Origin: Bacillus glycinifermentans
GTDB taxonomy: Bacteria > Bacillota > Bacilli > Bacillales > Bacillaceae
Length of the DNA stretch: 64,000 nt
NCBI RefSeq assembly: GCF_001042475.2
Contig: NZ_LECW02000021.1
Coordinates: forward strand, 156,267-220,266
Reading direction: 5' to 3'
In this document: piece after piece, positions 36,121 through 46,632 of the stretch
How positions within the stretch are numbered: the stretch's first letter is position 1
Layout: each line of letters begins with the position of its first letter
Position numbers and translations under genes: made by a program
Notes under the pieces: model-generated
Told to the model about the DNA's origin: nothing
Databases searched by the model: none
The model's input: the letters and a program-made list of their open reading frames with translations, nothing else

Positions 36121-36132
36121 GTTGTCTCCTCC

Positions 36133-36924
36133 TTAAATTGCTTTTACCATACCGCCGTCTACTAACAATGTTTGCCCAGTCATATATGTATTGCGTCCAG
36201 ATAAAAGAAAGCTTGCATATTGGGCAAAATCTTCAGGCCGTCCATAGAAACCGAGCGGGATTTGCTTTTCATAGTCTTCTTTAACCTCATCTTGGGAAAG
36301 GCCCGTTTTTTCGGCTTTTTGCCGATCAAGCTCTGCAACGCGGTCTGTCGCAATTCTTCCCGGTGCCAGCGTGTTGATCAAAATCCGATCGTCCGCCAGC
36401 TCTTCCGCCAGTGTTTTCGTGAGGCCGACGATGCCCATCCGGAACGTATTTGACAATAAAAGCCCCGGAATCGGCTGTTTGACTGATGATGAAGCAATAT
36501 TGATAATCCGTCCGCCGCCTTTTTTTAAATAAGGAAGAGACTCCCGGATTAAGCGGATATAGCTGAGCAAATGAAGCTCAAACGATGATGTCCAATCTTC
36601 GTCCGTCAGCTCCAGCAGACCCCCGCCTTTTGGACCCCCGACATTGTTGACAAGCATGTCGATTGCCCCGTAGGTTTCGGCCGTCTTTCGAACAAGCGCT
36701 TGAATGTCCTCTGCGTTTGCAAGGTCGCACACTTGGTAAGATACAGAGCCGCTGCCGAGCGCGTTGAGTTCTTGTGCGGCACCTTTTAAGGATGCTTCAT
36801 GTCTTCCAGACAGCATGATATTGGCGCCTTCTTCAGCAAGCGCGGAGGCGATCGCTTTCCCCAGTCCTTTGCTGCTTGCGGCGACAAGCGCGGTTTTTCC
36901 TTTGATCTTTAAATCCACAGACAT
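36133..36924 (-). CDS. short-chain dehydrogenase/reductase
   Basis: 263-residue SDR with cofactor motif AASSKGLGKAIA (residues ~15-26), NNVGGPKGGG (~92) and a C-terminal LLVDGGMVKAI. The serine of the catalytic site lies in NIASSSVKQPIPG, where the expected YxxxK tyrosine is not obvious, so it may be a divergent 3-oxoacyl reductase type. It is joined to ykwC (12-base gap). B. subtilis lacks a gene here between mcpC and ykwC. Confidence 0.8.
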   Translation of the reverse strand: MSVDLKIKGKTALVAASSKGLGKAIASALAEEGANIMLSGRHEASLKGAAQELNALGSGSVSYQVCDLANAEDIQALVRKTAETYGAIDMLVNNVGGPKGGGLLELTDEDWTSSFELHLLSYIRLIRESLPYLKKGGGRIINIASSSVKQPIPGLLLSNTFRMGIVGLTKTLAEELADDRILINTLAPGRIATDRVAELDRQKAEKTGLSQDEVKEDYEKQIPLGFYGRPEDFAQYASFLLSGRNTYMTGQTLLVDGGMVKAI

Positions 36925-36983
36925 CAGCTCCCTTCTTTTTTATAGTGTACCATGCGTCGCCTGAAAATTGGAATAAAGGAGAA

Positions 36984-37002
36984 CCCCTCCTTAAAAGAGG
37001 GG
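36984..37002 (-). terminator. weak terminator of mcpC
   Basis: CCCCTC (36984-36989) pairs with GAGGGG (36997-37002); the minus-strand exit is only moderately T-rich. Confidence 0.4.
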
Positions 37003-37016
37003 GCGGCGTTTGTTCG

Positions 37017-38984
37017 TTATACGTTAAATTTGTTAATCGCGTCCAGCAGCTCTTTGTTTGCAGTGCTGAGCGTTTCGGTCGATGTCGCAATCGTTTCTAG
37101 CGCCGCAAGCTGTTCGTTTGTGGAAGCATTGACTTCCTCAGCGGCTGCTGCCGATTGCTGGGAAATGGCTGAAATGCTTTGGATCGAATCCGTCATCTGC
37201 TGCTGCTCGGCGCTCATCACCGAGATCTCTGAATAAATGTGATCAATCGATTTGACGAGTTCCTGCATTTCTGCGGTAATTTTGCTGAGCGCTTCTCCCG
37301 TCTCGTGAATCATGTCATTTTGCTGTTCATTCATCTTGCTCGCTTCCGTCATGGCTGAGACGGCTTCTTTTGTTTCAAGCTGAATCTGTTTGACGGTTTC
37401 GCTGATGTTCTGGGATGAGGCAGCCGATTGTTCGGCCAGCTTTCTGACTTCCTCCGCCACTACGGCGAAACCGCGCCCGCTTTCTCCGGCCCGGGCCGCT
37501 TCAATGCTCGCATTAAGGGCGAGCAGGTTGGTTTGGTCCGAGATGGCTGAAATCGCTGTGACGACTTCTTCGATGTTTTTCGTTTTTTCTTCGAGTTTTT
37601 GAAGCATTTGCTCCACTTTTTTCGTTTCGGCATTGGCTTCATTCGATTTTGCCAACAGCTGGCCGAGCGCATCGATTCCCTCGTAGCTTGCATCTTCCGA
37701 CGTTCTCGAAAGCTTCTGGATGCTGTCGGCGTGGTTTTCGATTTCTTTAATTTTGACAGACAGCCGTTCGGATTTTTCATTTACGGTTTCGACCTCGGCA
37801 GCCTGTTCTGTCGCACCGGCTGCCACTTCTTCAATCGCCTTGGCGATTTCATCGCTCGTCGATACCGTTTCCTCTGATACCGCACTCAGCCGGTCGGTCG
37901 ATTCAGATACTTTTCCGGAGGACGCCCTTACTTTAAGGATCATCTCTTTCATATGATCGACCATTTTGTTAAAGTCATTTGTCAGCGTGCCGATTTCGTC
38001 TTTTGATTTAACAACAGACTGAACGGTTAAATCACCTTCAGCGACAGCTTTTGTCTTGGTAATGAGCTGCTTAATCGGCCCTGTAATCGATTTCGCCAGG
38101 AAATAGCTCAAAATAATGGCGGCCGCTAAAGCGATTGCAGAAATGATGATGACCATTTTGTTCATTTCACCCGCGACCCATAGCAGCTTTCCGCTTTCAA
38201 ATTGCGTGCCGATTTTCCAACCGGTGCTGCCGACGGTCTGATATGCGATGACGCTGTCTTTGCCTATCTTGATGCCGTCCTGTCCGGAAAGGACGTTTTT
38301 ATATGTCTGATCCTGCGACATATCTTCGCCTTGTTTTGACGGATGCGCCAGCATCATCCCCTGTTTGTCGATTAAAAACGCATATCCATCATAAGGCATT
38401 TTTTGGTTTTCAATAATTTTGTTGATTGAATCTAAGGACAGGTCAAAGCTGACGACTCCTTTTACTTTTTGATCGATTACGATCGCTTTTGCAGCCGTGA
38501 TGGTCAGCTCTCCGGAAACGGCGTCTTTGTATGGCTCCGTCCAGACGACTTTGTCAGGCGTTTGTTCAGCTCCTTTATACCAAGGTCTTTCAGCCGGATT
38601 ATAGTTTTTTTCAAACGTTTTCTTAGGGAATGTGAACATTTCCTTTTGATCTGTACCGATATAAACTAAATTGACAAACTCATTTTTCTCTTTTATCTGT
38701 TTTAAATCATCGTTGAGTAGCTTCGTGATGTCGCCGTTCCTGTCTTTGAGGAACGTTTGGGCCAATTGCCCGTCGCTTATTTGCTCAAGCGCCGTTTCAT
38801 AGTTTTTCAGCTGGAGCTCGATATTTCCTTTAAGCGAACTGAGCAGGCTTGAAGTAGAATCTTTTGCTTCTTCCTCAAGCATCGATTTTAGGATGAACGT
38901 TGTTGAAAATTGGAGAACGATCACTGTCAAGATCAGGACGACAGCTACGAAACCCGCAATTTTAATGTGCAGTTTTTTAAACAC
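37017..38984 (-). CDS. mcpC: McpC, methyl-accepting chemotaxis receptor
   Basis: Amino-acid chemoreceptor, 655 residues as in B. subtilis. N-terminal membrane helix (~10-32), extracellular dCache ligand domain (~35-275, with [20 protein letters not shown]), second helix (~280-300), HAMP, and a long cytoplasmic coiled coil whose hairpin tip reads [20 protein letters not shown]. The start is a GTG at 38984 set by GGAGG; a sigma-D promoter lies upstream. Confidence 0.93.
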   Translation of the reverse strand: MFKKLHIKIAGFVAVVLILTVIVLQFSTTFILKSMLEEEAKDSTSSLLSSLKGNIELQLKNYETALEQISDGQLAQTFLKDRNGDITKLLNDDLKQIKEKNEFVNLVYIGTDQKEMFTFPKKTFEKNYNPAERPWYKGAEQTPDKVVWTEPYKDAVSGELTITAAKAIVIDQKVKGVVSFDLSLDSINKIIENQKMPYDGYAFLIDKQGMMLAHPSKQGEDMSQDQTYKNVLSGQDGIKIGKDSVIAYQTVGSTGWKIGTQFESGKLLWVAGEMNKMVIIISAIALAAAIILSYFLAKSITGPIKQLITKTKAVAEGDLTVQSVVKSKDEIGTLTNDFNKMVDHMKEMILKVRASSGKVSESTDRLSAVSEETVSTSDEIAKAIEEVAAGATEQAAEVETVNEKSERLSVKIKEIENHADSIQKLSRTSEDASYEGIDALGQLLAKSNEANAETKKVEQMLQKLEEKTKNIEEVVTAISAISDQTNLLALNASIEAARAGESGRGFAVVAEEVRKLAEQSAASSQNISETVKQIQLETKEAVSAMTEASKMNEQQNDMIHETGEALSKITAEMQELVKSIDHIYSEISVMSAEQQQMTDSIQSISAISQQSAAAAEEVNASTNEQLAALETIATSTETLSTANKELLDAINKFNV

Positions 38985-39019
38985 GCGACCCCTCCTTTTT
39001 ACATACACTTTCATATTTT

Positions 39020-39045
39020 TTATCGGCTTTTATTCCTATTGTTTA
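39020..39045 (-). promoter_or_regulatory. sigma-D promoter of mcpC
   Basis: Minus-strand TAAA (39042-39045), 14-base spacer, GCCGATAA (39020-39027). Confidence 0.75.
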
Positions 39046-39092
39046 AGACAAAAATCAATTTATAATGAAGGGAAATGAAAAAGGGGTGATGG

Positions 39093-39758
39093 GTGATCCT
39101 CAAACAGTTTTTTGTCGATTACGGTGCAATGTACCAGCAGGTGGAGATCCGCAATTATTCGTATGAAGATATTCCGGCTTTGGTTTCTCTGCAAAAAGAA
39201 TGCTTTCCTCCGCCTTTTCCGGAAGAGCTTTTATGGAATGAAAAACAGCTACGTTCACATATTGACGTTTTTCGGGACGGTGCGCTTTGCGCAGCGTTAG
39301 GAGGGCGCATCATCGGCTCAATGACAGGTTTGATCATCAATTTTGATCCGGATCGCCCCCGCCACAAATGGGAAGACGCGACAGATCGTGGGTACATCCG
39401 GAATCATCAGGAAGACGGCAATGCTCTTTATGTCGTTGATATTTCCGTTTCCCCTCTGTACCGGAAACTCGGAATCGGGAAGCGGCTGATGCAGACGATG
39501 TATGAATTGACGGTGTTTAAAGGTCTCGAACGGCTTTTGGGAGGCGGGCGCATCCCCTGCTACCACAAGTCGGCTCATAGCATGTCCCCTGAACAATATG
39601 TGCAGGCCGTTTTAGACGGCAAAAAGCGGGATCCTGTTCTGTCGTTCCTTCTGCACTGCGGACGGTCGCCTCTTTGCGTCATTCCGGAGTATCTTGAAGA
39701 TGAGGAATCGCTGAATAATGCTGTATTGATGGAATGGAAAAATCCTTTTTTGACATGA
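39093..39758 (+). CDS. ykwB: YkwB-like GNAT acetyltransferase
   Basis: GCN5-related N-acetyltransferase, 221 residues. The acetyl-CoA loop reads SPLYRKLGIGKRLMQ (~residue 122), after the VVDISV strand. A C-terminal extension (GGGRIPCYHKSAHSMSPEQY onward) is beyond the minimal fold. The start is a GTG at 39093 behind AAGGGGTGATGG; TTGTTT-N16-TATAAT (39039-39066) may be its promoter. Position between mcpC and splB matches B. subtilis ykwB. Substrate unknown. Confidence 0.8.
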   Translation: MILKQFFVDYGAMYQQVEIRNYSYEDIPALVSLQKECFPPPFPEELLWNEKQLRSHIDVFRDGALCAALGGRIIGSMTGLIINFDPDRPRHKWEDATDRGYIRNHQEDGNALYVVDISVSPLYRKLGIGKRLMQTMYELTVFKGLERLLGGGRIPCYHKSAHSMSPEQYVQAVLDGKKRDPVLSFLLHCGRSPLCVIPEYLEDEESLNNAVLMEWKNPFLT

Positions 39759-39827
39759 TGATAAAAGGAACCCCCTGATTGCAAAGAAGGTTCCGGACCA
39801 GCACAATCAAGGGGAAAAAGGGCTCTC

Positions 39828-40856
39828 CTATGTAAAATACTCGATCTTGGATTCGGGAAAATACTTGTCGACATACGATTCCAATGCGCTTCGCAGCTCC
39901 GCTTCTTCGTCTTTTTGATAAATGTATTTTCCGATCCCGTATCTGCCCCATTTGTAGCGGCGCTTTTCTTCATCAAGTTCGAGCTTTGATTTCGGATAGT
40001 TTTTTTCGATAACCCGTTTGGCCGGTTTTGTAAATCGATGCTGAATCATTTCAAATGTAATGTCATTTCTGACATGGCGCGGCAGCGCCTGATCCAGCTT
40101 TTCGAGAAGGATTCTGTAGCCATCCTGCCAGCCGTCGTGAATGTAAATAGGCGCGATGATGAAGCCGAGCGGATAGCCGGCTTCCGCGACTTTAACGGCC
40201 GCTTCAATCCGCTTGTCCAGCGGGGATGTGCCCGGCTCAAAGTTTTTAATCACGAAGTCTGCGTTTACGCTGAATCTGAATCTTGTTTTGCCGTTGTGCT
40301 TTGCATCGAGCAAATGGTCGACATGGTGAAATTTCGTGACGAAGCGCAGCCTGCCGAGATCGGTTTGTCCAAAATGCTCGATCGCCCGCTTTAACGTGTG
40401 GGTTAAATGGTCGATTCCGACGATATCAGACGTGCAGGACGCTTCAAACCTCGTCTGCTCCGGAGCCCTCTCTTTCATATATTGGTCCGCCTGATCAAGA
40501 ATTTCCTCAACATTGACATATGTTCTGATATACGGCTTGCTTCCCATGGTCGTCTGCAGATAGCAATAGTGGCAATGGCCCATGCAGCCGGTCGCAAACG
40601 GTATCGCATATTCAGCGGAAGGCTTTGACGAATCAAAAGTTAACGTTTTTCTGACGCCGATCACTAAAGTCGATTTTGCGTTTCGGTATTTTTGCAAATG
40701 GCCTTCTCCCGGTATATTCCGTACCTGGTTGTGGGAAGTCGTCTCTCTGATCTCAAGGCCCATTCGCGAAAATTTATTTTTCAGCTCCCTTCCGAGCGGA
40801 TATTCCAAAGCGCGCGGCTCAATGTAGACAAGCTGGGGAACAAACGGTTTTATCAT
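39828..40856 (-). CDS. splB: SplB, spore photoproduct lyase
   Basis: Radical-SAM enzyme that directly reverses the spore photoproduct (a thymine dimer) during germination. 342 residues with the cluster motif CMGHCHYCYLQT (C-x3-C-x2-C) near residue 91 and the H-donor cysteine in EASCTSDIVGIDH near residue 141. The ATG at 40856 matches the B. subtilis N terminus; its ribosome site AAAGGATGTG is imperfect. Second gene of the sigma-G operon splAB. Confidence 0.95.
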   Translation of the reverse strand: MIKPFVPQLVYIEPRALEYPLGRELKNKFSRMGLEIRETTSHNQVRNIPGEGHLQKYRNAKSTLVIGVRKTLTFDSSKPSAEYAIPFATGCMGHCHYCYLQTTMGSKPYIRTYVNVEEILDQADQYMKERAPEQTRFEASCTSDIVGIDHLTHTLKRAIEHFGQTDLGRLRFVTKFHHVDHLLDAKHNGKTRFRFSVNADFVIKNFEPGTSPLDKRIEAAVKVAEAGYPLGFIIAPIYIHDGWQDGYRILLEKLDQALPRHVRNDITFEMIQHRFTKPAKRVIEKNYPKSKLELDEEKRRYKWGRYGIGKYIYQKDEEAELRSALESYVDKYFPESKIEYFT

Positions 40857-40929
40857 TGGAAAAAAGCACACATCCTTTACTTATTTCCAATACTTTTTGC
40901 CATCTTCCCCGTTTATATACGAACTAACT

Positions 40930-41157
40930 TTACTCAAACAAATCACGATAGAGCTGTTCCGCCTCCTCGTAGGAAGAAAAAACGGCATCATCCTCGGCAA
41001 ACGCATGATACGTATCATAAATAAACAGTGCCAGCTCGCCTTCGTGAAGGGGATGCTCGACAACCTCGGCTTCTTTGATATGCGCTACGTTTGCAGCATG
41101 CGGGTTCCGGTATATGACATACACGTGATCCCCCGCTTTGACATGTTGTTTTGACAT
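40930..41157 (-). CDS. splA: SplA, TRAP-like regulator of splB
   Basis: 75-residue small protein (SKQHVKAGDHVYVIYRNPHA...) resembling TRAP, which negatively affects splAB expression in B. subtilis. AAGGGAG lies 8 bases before the ATG at 41157. It precedes splB by 73 bases; a forespore sigma-G promoter lies directly upstream. Confidence 0.88.
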   Translation of the reverse strand: MSKQHVKAGDHVYVIYRNPHAANVAHIKEAEVVEHPLHEGELALFIYDTYHAFAEDDAVFSSYEEAEQLYRDLFE

Positions 41158-41191
41158 GAGAAAAACTCCCTTCTCTATTCGGGTCAACTCG

Positions 41192-41222
41192 TATTATCCC
41201 CGTCCGACGCAGGCTGCATTCA
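41192..41222 (-). promoter_or_regulatory. sigma-G promoter of splAB
   Basis: Minus-strand TGAATG (41217-41222), 18-base spacer, GATAATA (41192-41198), close to the TGAATA/CATAMTA consensus. Confidence 0.6.
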
Positions 41223-41233
41223 GAACAAACAAC

Positions 41234-41262
41234 AAAAAACCCAGACACGGATGTCTGGGTTT
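41234..41262 (-). terminator. terminator of ptsHI
   Basis: AAACCCAGACA pairs with TGTCTGGGTTT around a 4-base loop; the minus strand continues TTTTTTGTTG. Confidence 0.85.
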
Positions 41263-41278
41263 CCTTCGTCAATTAAGA

Positions 41279-42991
41279 CTATTTGAATGTATCTTTTACG
41301 AATTGAACAACTTCTTCTGTTGTACTCATAGAAAGAATCTGTTCTTTAAAAGATCCCGCCTCTTGTTTAGAAAGCTTGCTGATTTGCGTTCTTGCCGGAA
41401 GAATCGATGTTGCGCTCATTGAGAATTCGTCAAGGCCAAGGCCGAGAAGAATCGGAATCGCAATTTCGTCCCCAGCCATTTCGCCGCACATGCCGACCCA
41501 TTTTCCTTCTTTATGAGCCGCTTCAATGACAAGCGTAATTAAGCGGAGAATCGCAGGGTTGTACGGCTGATAAAGGTATGAAACGCGTTCGTTCATCCGG
41601 TCGGCAGCCATTGTGTATTGAATCAGGTCATTTGTTCCGATGCTGAAGAAATCAACTTCTTTCGCAAACTGGTCGGCTATAACCGCAGTCGACGGAATTT
41701 CAACCATCATGCCGACTTCGATGTCATCGGACACCTTGTGGCCTTCTGATTGAAGCTTTTCTTTTTCTTCAAGGAGAATCGCTTTCGCTTCTTTGAATTC
41801 ATTAACGGTCGCGATCATAGGGAACATAATTTTCAAGTTTCCATATGTACTTGCCCGTAGCAGCGCACGAAGCTGCGTTCTGAAAATCTCCTGCTCATCC
41901 AGGCAAAGACGGATGGCTCTGTATCCTAAGAAAGGATTCATTTCTTTTGGCAGTTCCAAGTATGGAAGCTCTTTGTCTCCGCCGATATCAAGGGTACGAA
42001 CGACAACGGATTTGCCTTCCATACGCTCGAGAACGGTTTTATAGGCATCGAATTGCTCTTCTTCTGTTGGAAGCTGGTCTCTTCCCATGTAAAGGAACTC
42101 TGTGCGGTAAAGTCCGACGGCTTCGCCTCCATTTTCGAGAACGCCTTTTACATCGTCAGGCGTACCGATGTTGGCGGCAAGTTCGACATGATGGCCGTCT
42201 TTTGTGACGGTCGGCTCGTTGACGAGCTTGGCCCATTCAGCTTTTTGCTCCAGGAACTTTTGGTGTTTTTGTTCGTATTGAGCGATGATCTCTTGTGAAG
42301 GATCAACGATCACATCGCCATTGATGCCGTCGACGATAACAGTCACGCCGTTTTGAATTTCCTTCGTCGCCGCTTTCGTACCGACAACCGCAGGAATTTC
42401 CAAAGAGCGGGCCATGATGGCTGAGTGGGACGTACGTCCGCCGATATCCGTTGTAAACCCTTTAACAAAACGGCGGTTCAGCTGCGCTGTATCAGACGGA
42501 GTCAAGTCACCGGCAACGATGACCACTTCTTCGGAAATCAAGCTCGGATTCGGAATATCGACGCCGAGAAGATGTCCTGTGACGCGCTTCGTGACATCAC
42601 GGATGTCTGCTGCGCGTTCCTTCATATATTCGTTATCCATTGACTCGAACATGGATACGAACATGTCAGCCGTCTCTTTCAAAGCAAATTCCGCATTCAC
42701 GGAATCTGATTTGATTTTATCTTTTACAGGGTTTAACAGCTCAGGATCGCTCAATACTAAAAGATGCGCGGAAAAAATTTCTGCTTTATCTTCGCCAAGC
42801 TCTTTCAAAGCATGGCTTTTAATCGTTTCAAGCTCTTTTTTTGAATCCTCGATTGCTTGGTCAAAACGATTAACTTCCGCTTCAAAATCAGAGATGTTTT
42901 TCTTTTCAACCGTTAGATCAGGCTCCTCAAGCCGATATGCTTTTGCAATTGCAATACCGGCTGAAGCTCCTATTCCTTTTAATTCAAGCAT
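41279..42991 (-). CDS. ptsI: PtsI, PTS enzyme I
   Basis: Phosphoenolpyruvate-protein phosphotransferase, 570 residues. The phosphorylated histidine lies in [17 protein letters not shown] near residue 189; the PEP-binding barrel carries [22 protein letters not shown] and the catalytic cysteine in GMCGEMAGD near 502. It phosphorylates HPr, encoded immediately upstream; the two genes overlap by one base (TAATG). Confidence 0.97.
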   Translation of the reverse strand: MLELKGIGASAGIAIAKAYRLEEPDLTVEKKNISDFEAEVNRFDQAIEDSKKELETIKSHALKELGEDKAEIFSAHLLVLSDPELLNPVKDKIKSDSVNAEFALKETADMFVSMFESMDNEYMKERAADIRDVTKRVTGHLLGVDIPNPSLISEEVVIVAGDLTPSDTAQLNRRFVKGFTTDIGGRTSHSAIMARSLEIPAVVGTKAATKEIQNGVTVIVDGINGDVIVDPSQEIIAQYEQKHQKFLEQKAEWAKLVNEPTVTKDGHHVELAANIGTPDDVKGVLENGGEAVGLYRTEFLYMGRDQLPTEEEQFDAYKTVLERMEGKSVVVRTLDIGGDKELPYLELPKEMNPFLGYRAIRLCLDEQEIFRTQLRALLRASTYGNLKIMFPMIATVNEFKEAKAILLEEKEKLQSEGHKVSDDIEVGMMVEIPSTAVIADQFAKEVDFFSIGTNDLIQYTMAADRMNERVSYLYQPYNPAILRLITLVIEAAHKEGKWVGMCGEMAGDEIAIPILLGLGLDEFSMSATSILPARTQISKLSKQEAGSFKEQILSMSTTEEVVQFVKDTFK

Positions 42992-43257
42992 TACTCGCCA
43001 AGTCCTTCGCTTTTCATTGTATCTTCCAATGCAGCAAGTGCATCATTCTCGTCAGCACCTGAAGCAGAAATCGTAATTTCGGCACCTTTCGCAATGCCAA
43101 GAGACATAACGCCCATAATTGATTTTAGATTTACGGTTTTACCGTTATATTCCAAATTGATATCTGCATCGTATTTGCTTGCAGTTTGTACGAGAACAGT
43201 CGCAGGACGTGCGTGGATACCAGAGTCTGCAGTTACTTTAAACGTTTTTTGTGCCAT
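42991..43257 (-). CDS. ptsH: PtsH, HPr phosphocarrier
   Basis: 88 residues. His15 (GIHARPAT) receives phosphate from PtsI; Ser46 (NLKSIMGVM) is the HPr-kinase site that makes HPr the co-repressor of CcpA. The ATG at 43257 follows AAAGGAG. An extended -10 (TGATATAAT, minus strand, 43296-43301 for the hexamer) in the gap after ptsG suggests its own promoter in addition to read-through from ptsG. Confidence 0.97.
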   Translation of the reverse strand: MAQKTFKVTADSGIHARPATVLVQTASKYDADINLEYNGKTVNLKSIMGVMSLGIAKGAEITISASGADENDALAALEDTMKSEGLGE

Positions 43258-43295
43258 TTTAATCAATCTCCTTTTAGCTTTAATACATTCACAAT

Positions 43296-43301
43296 ATTAT
43301 A
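43296..43301 (-). promoter_or_regulatory. extended -10 of a ptsH promoter
   Basis: TGA-TATAAT on the minus strand in the ptsG-ptsH gap; no good -35. Confidence 0.5.
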
Positions 43302-43348
43302 TCATACAGCCGCACATGTCATCTGACAAGTACGGCCATTTTATGAAC

Positions 43349-45448
43349 TTATTTTTCGATGCGGACGATTTCGTCTTGTGTCATGCTGACAGAGCCTTCC
43401 ACATTAAGGCTTACGCTTTCGCCTTCTTTCAGGTTTGTGAAAACGATTGGCGTCATGAGAGACGGTACTTTATCCTTCACTTTTTCAATGTCGACTTCAA
43501 GCATTTTCTGTCCCGGTTCAACGCGGTCTCCTTCAGAAACAAACGCCGTGAAGCCTTCCCCTTTCAAGCTGACGGTATCGATTCCAAAGTGAATCAGAAT
43601 TTCTCTGCCGCCGTCGGATTGCAGGCCGATCGCATGCTTTGTCGGGAAGACGTTAAGCACTTTCCCTTTCACAGGAGAAACGACCGTACCTTCTGAAGGG
43701 AGAATCGCAAATCCGTCGCCCATCATTTTGCCTGAGAATACTTGGTCAGGAACGTCCGTGATCGGGTGAATCTCTCCGGAAAGCGGTGAAACAAACACTT
43801 CTTCTCCCGCTTCATTTTGAAGAGGCTCTACCATGACTTCTTCAACCTGCTGTTCAACTTCGCCGCCGGCATCCGGGGCTTTTGCAGGTCTTGGCGTCCG
43901 ACCTGACATGATATCCTGCATTTGCGATTTCAAATTGTCAGACTTAGGTCCAAAGATGGCCTGAATGTTGTTTCCGACCTCAAGAACTCCAGATGCACCA
44001 AGCTTTTTCAAGCGTTCTTTGTCAACTTTTTTCTGGTCGTTGACCGTTACGCGCAGCCTTGTGATACAAGCATCAAGGTGCTTGATGTTTTCTTTATCTC
44101 CCATTGCGGCAAGAATTTCATAAGGCAGATCTCCCGTCGTTTCCCCGCCGCCTTCAGAAGCGGTTTCGGCTGCGGCATCCTCGCGGCCCGGCGTTTTCAG
44201 GTTGAACTTGCGGATCGCAAATCGGAACCCGAAGTAGTAAATAACGGCAAGCACCAAACCGACAGGAATGACAAGCCACCATGCCGTACGGTTAGGCAGA
44301 ATTCCGAACAGGAAGAAATCGATCAGCCCGCCGGAGAATGTCATACCGATTTTGACGTGCAAGATGTCCATTATCATGAAAGACAGTCCTGCGAACACGC
44401 AGTGAATCGCAAACAGAATCGGTGCGACGAACAGGAATGAAAATTCAAGCGGTTCAGTAATCCCCGTCAGGAAAGATGTCAACGCGGCTGAACCCATGAT
44501 GCCGGCAACAAGCTTTTTGTTTTCCGGTTTTGCTTCATGATAAATTGCAAGCGCAGCAGCAGGCAGACCGAACATCATGAACGGATATTTACCTGTCATA
44601 AATGTTCCTGCGGTCAATTGGACGCCGTCTTTAATCTGCGCCATGAAGATCCGCTGGTCACCGCGGACGATTTCTCCGGCTTTATCGGTATAGCTGAAGA
44701 ACTCATACCAGAACGGAGAATAGAAAATGTGGTGCAAACCGAACGGAATCAACGCGCGCTCGATGATACCGAAGACAAACGCGGCCAGTGCCTCGTTTGC
44801 AGCAAGGAGCCCGTTTGAGAAGCTGTTAAGGGCGCCTTGGATCGGCGGCCAGACAATCAGCATGATCAGACCGAGAATTAATGCACAGACAGACGTTACA
44901 ATCGGAACAAAACGCTTTCCGGCAAAGAATCCCAAATATTGCGGAAGTTCGATTTTGTAAAATTTGTTGTACATGGCGGCAGCCAGAACACCGACGATAA
45001 TCCCGCCGAATACCCCGGTTGCCAATGTCGGAATTCCCAGCATTGTCGTGTAAGCCGGATGGTTTTCCGTGAAAAATTTCGCTCTTTCAACTGCATCGCT
45101 CGGAATGGTACCGTTTTGCAAAAGCACCGCGCTCATCGTTACATTCATGACAAGGTATCCGATAATGGCGGCAATTCCTGCGACTCCGTCTCCATTTGCA
45201 AGCCCGATGGCGACCCCGACCGCAAACAGGAGCGGAAGGTTGGAGAAGACGATGTCTCCCGAATTTTCCATAACCTTTGCAATGAGCTGGACCGTGCCAT
45301 TGGTCAGGAACGGCGCGACCTTTGTCATTTGCGGATTTTGCATGGCGTTACCGAGGGCAAGCAGGATACCTGCGGCCGGTAAAATCGCAACAGGAAGCAT
45401 GAGCGCCCGTCCGATTTTTTGCAGAACGCCGAATAGCGATTTAAACAT
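43349..45448 (-). CDS. ptsG: PtsG, glucose-specific PTS permease EIICBA
   Basis: 699-residue glucose permease: membrane IIC domain (about 1-400), IIB domain with the phosphorylated cysteine in DACITRLRV (~461), and a C-terminal IIA domain with the active histidine in [12 protein letters not shown] (~620). The ATG at 45448 is behind GAGGGGG. Expression is expected to need GlcT, since an antiterminator site and overlapping terminator precede it. Confidence 0.97.
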   Translation of the reverse strand: MFKSLFGVLQKIGRALMLPVAILPAAGILLALGNAMQNPQMTKVAPFLTNGTVQLIAKVMENSGDIVFSNLPLLFAVGVAIGLANGDGVAGIAAIIGYLVMNVTMSAVLLQNGTIPSDAVERAKFFTENHPAYTTMLGIPTLATGVFGGIIVGVLAAAMYNKFYKIELPQYLGFFAGKRFVPIVTSVCALILGLIMLIVWPPIQGALNSFSNGLLAANEALAAFVFGIIERALIPFGLHHIFYSPFWYEFFSYTDKAGEIVRGDQRIFMAQIKDGVQLTAGTFMTGKYPFMMFGLPAAALAIYHEAKPENKKLVAGIMGSAALTSFLTGITEPLEFSFLFVAPILFAIHCVFAGLSFMIMDILHVKIGMTFSGGLIDFFLFGILPNRTAWWLVIPVGLVLAVIYYFGFRFAIRKFNLKTPGREDAAAETASEGGGETTGDLPYEILAAMGDKENIKHLDACITRLRVTVNDQKKVDKERLKKLGASGVLEVGNNIQAIFGPKSDNLKSQMQDIMSGRTPRPAKAPDAGGEVEQQVEEVMVEPLQNEAGEEVFVSPLSGEIHPITDVPDQVFSGKMMGDGFAILPSEGTVVSPVKGKVLNVFPTKHAIGLQSDGGREILIHFGIDTVSLKGEGFTAFVSEGDRVEPGQKMLEVDIEKVKDKVPSLMTPIVFTNLKEGESVSLNVEGSVSMTQDEIVRIEK

Positions 45449-45528
45449 GGTGTATACCCCCTCTAAGGATAGTTTGACCTTACAGCAAAAAAACATGACA
45501 AACACATTCAAAAGACATTCTTTTTCAA

Positions 45529-45543
45529 TTTAACCGTTTACAT
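45529..45543 (-). promoter_or_regulatory. cre-like site in the ptsG leader
   Basis: Minus-strand ATGTAAACGGTTAAA, one mismatch from WTGNAANCGNWNNCW; lies after the antiterminator region and before the start codon. Confidence 0.35.
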
Positions 45544-45560
45544 TTCCTTTTTTAAACGAC

Positions 45561-45657
45561 AAAAAGGCATGGTGAAAGCGGGTACACAAAGAAACGAAAG
45601 ACAGCGTCTTCATTTCCTCCCTTTTTTCACTCATGCCTGATCGAATCAGTAACACGT
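45561..45657 (-). promoter_or_regulatory. ptsG antitermination leader: GlcT RAT and overlapping terminator
   Basis: The ribonucleic antiterminator sequence occupies 45627-45657 (imperfect dyad around GTTACTGATTCGATCAGGCA). Its 3' part is the left arm of a terminator: GGCATG..TGAAA (45625-45637) pairs with TTTCA.CATGCC (45566-45577) and is followed by TTTTT. GlcT binding to the RAT would prevent the terminator, the known mechanism for glucose induction. Confidence 0.88.
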
Positions 45658-45668
45658 TATAAAGGTGT

Positions 45669-46514
45669 TTATGAAATTTTATTAGTCAAACGGTACAAAT
45701 GTAATGTTAAGTAAACGGCTTCTGCCTCATGAACAGGTTTCTTGAGCGATTGCTGCAAGATTTTGATCATCTTCCAAGCAGTATTGTAACATAGCGGATA
45801 TTCCGTTTTCAACAACAACATTAATTTTTCCGGTTCCTGAGTCGGCTCTTCCCGCGTAATCCTGTCGATCGTAAAACGCAGGTGCCGTATCAGGCGCAAA
45901 TAGTTGACGCTTTCCCTGTTCACCTTCATTTGAAAGGCGTCTTCAATCACCTGGACAAGCTTCGAAATGAGCTGCGAATGCTGATTGACTTCCGAAAGCG
46001 GCCTGTTTGTCAAAGCGCTGTGAATATGAAGGGCAATAAAACCGATCTCCCCTTCCGGAAGCTGAATGCCCGATTGTTCATTAATCATGTCAACAGCTTC
46101 TTTGGCGACTTCGTATTCTTTCGGATAAAGGGATTCCGTCTCAAGCAAAAACGGATTTTTCATATCAAAGCCTTGTTCCAATCGCTTGACAGCAAATGCG
46201 ATATGATCTGTCAGCGCGACATGGATATGTTCATTGAGCGGCTGGCCGATTTTTTGCGCGATATGGTAAATGACGTCATTGGCGATATCGACCATTTTTT
46301 CATCGACATATGTGAGGAGCTTCTTATACTGCGATTGTTCTTTATCATTTTCCAGAATAAACATTTTTTCATAGTTCTCGTGTTCGATAAGATCTCCGCG
46401 CTTTTTGCCAAACCCGATCCCTTTTCCAATCAAAACGGCTTCCTTATAGTCTTCATGAAGGGCGATTAAAACGTTGTTGTTGAGTACCTTTTCAACGGTG
46501 AAGGATCTGTTCAC
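45669..46514 (-). CDS. glcT: GlcT, BglG-type antiterminator of ptsG
   Basis: 281 residues: N-terminal RNA-binding CAT domain (NRSFTVEKVLNNNVLIAL, KGIGFGKKRGD, ~1-60), then two PTS regulation domains with conserved histidines (ALTDHIAFA and ALHIHSALTNRP in PRD1; VYLTLHLYRL in PRD2). PTS phosphorylation by EII-glucose controls its activity. The start is a GTG at 46514 behind AAGGAG (9 bases), since upstream codons have no ribosome site. It directly precedes the ptsG leader it reads. Confidence 0.93.
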   Translation of the reverse strand: MNRSFTVEKVLNNNVLIALHEDYKEAVLIGKGIGFGKKRGDLIEHENYEKMFILENDKEQSQYKKLLTYVDEKMVDIANDVIYHIAQKIGQPLNEHIHVALTDHIAFAVKRLEQGFDMKNPFLLETESLYPKEYEVAKEAVDMINEQSGIQLPEGEIGFIALHIHSALTNRPLSEVNQHSQLISKLVQVIEDAFQMKVNRESVNYLRLIRHLRFTIDRITREEPTQEPEKLMLLLKTEYPLCYNTAWKMIKILQQSLKKPVHEAEAVYLTLHLYRLTNKIS

Positions 46515-46632
46515 GATCCTCAGCTCCTTTTTGTCATTCAATCTCTCATATCGTACAAAACTCATGAAAGCGCGTCAATTTATTTTGCCGTTTTTGATGA
46601 AAAATGTCGAATTTTTATCACTGATATTTCAC

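Noticed and set aside
42414..43076. Plus-strand open frame of 220 codons opposite ptsI/ptsH
   Set aside because: Covers the antisense of two highly conserved PTS genes; serine-rich shadow composition.
45882..46469. Plus-strand open frame of 195 codons opposite glcT
   Set aside because: Antisense to the PRD domains; no ribosome site.
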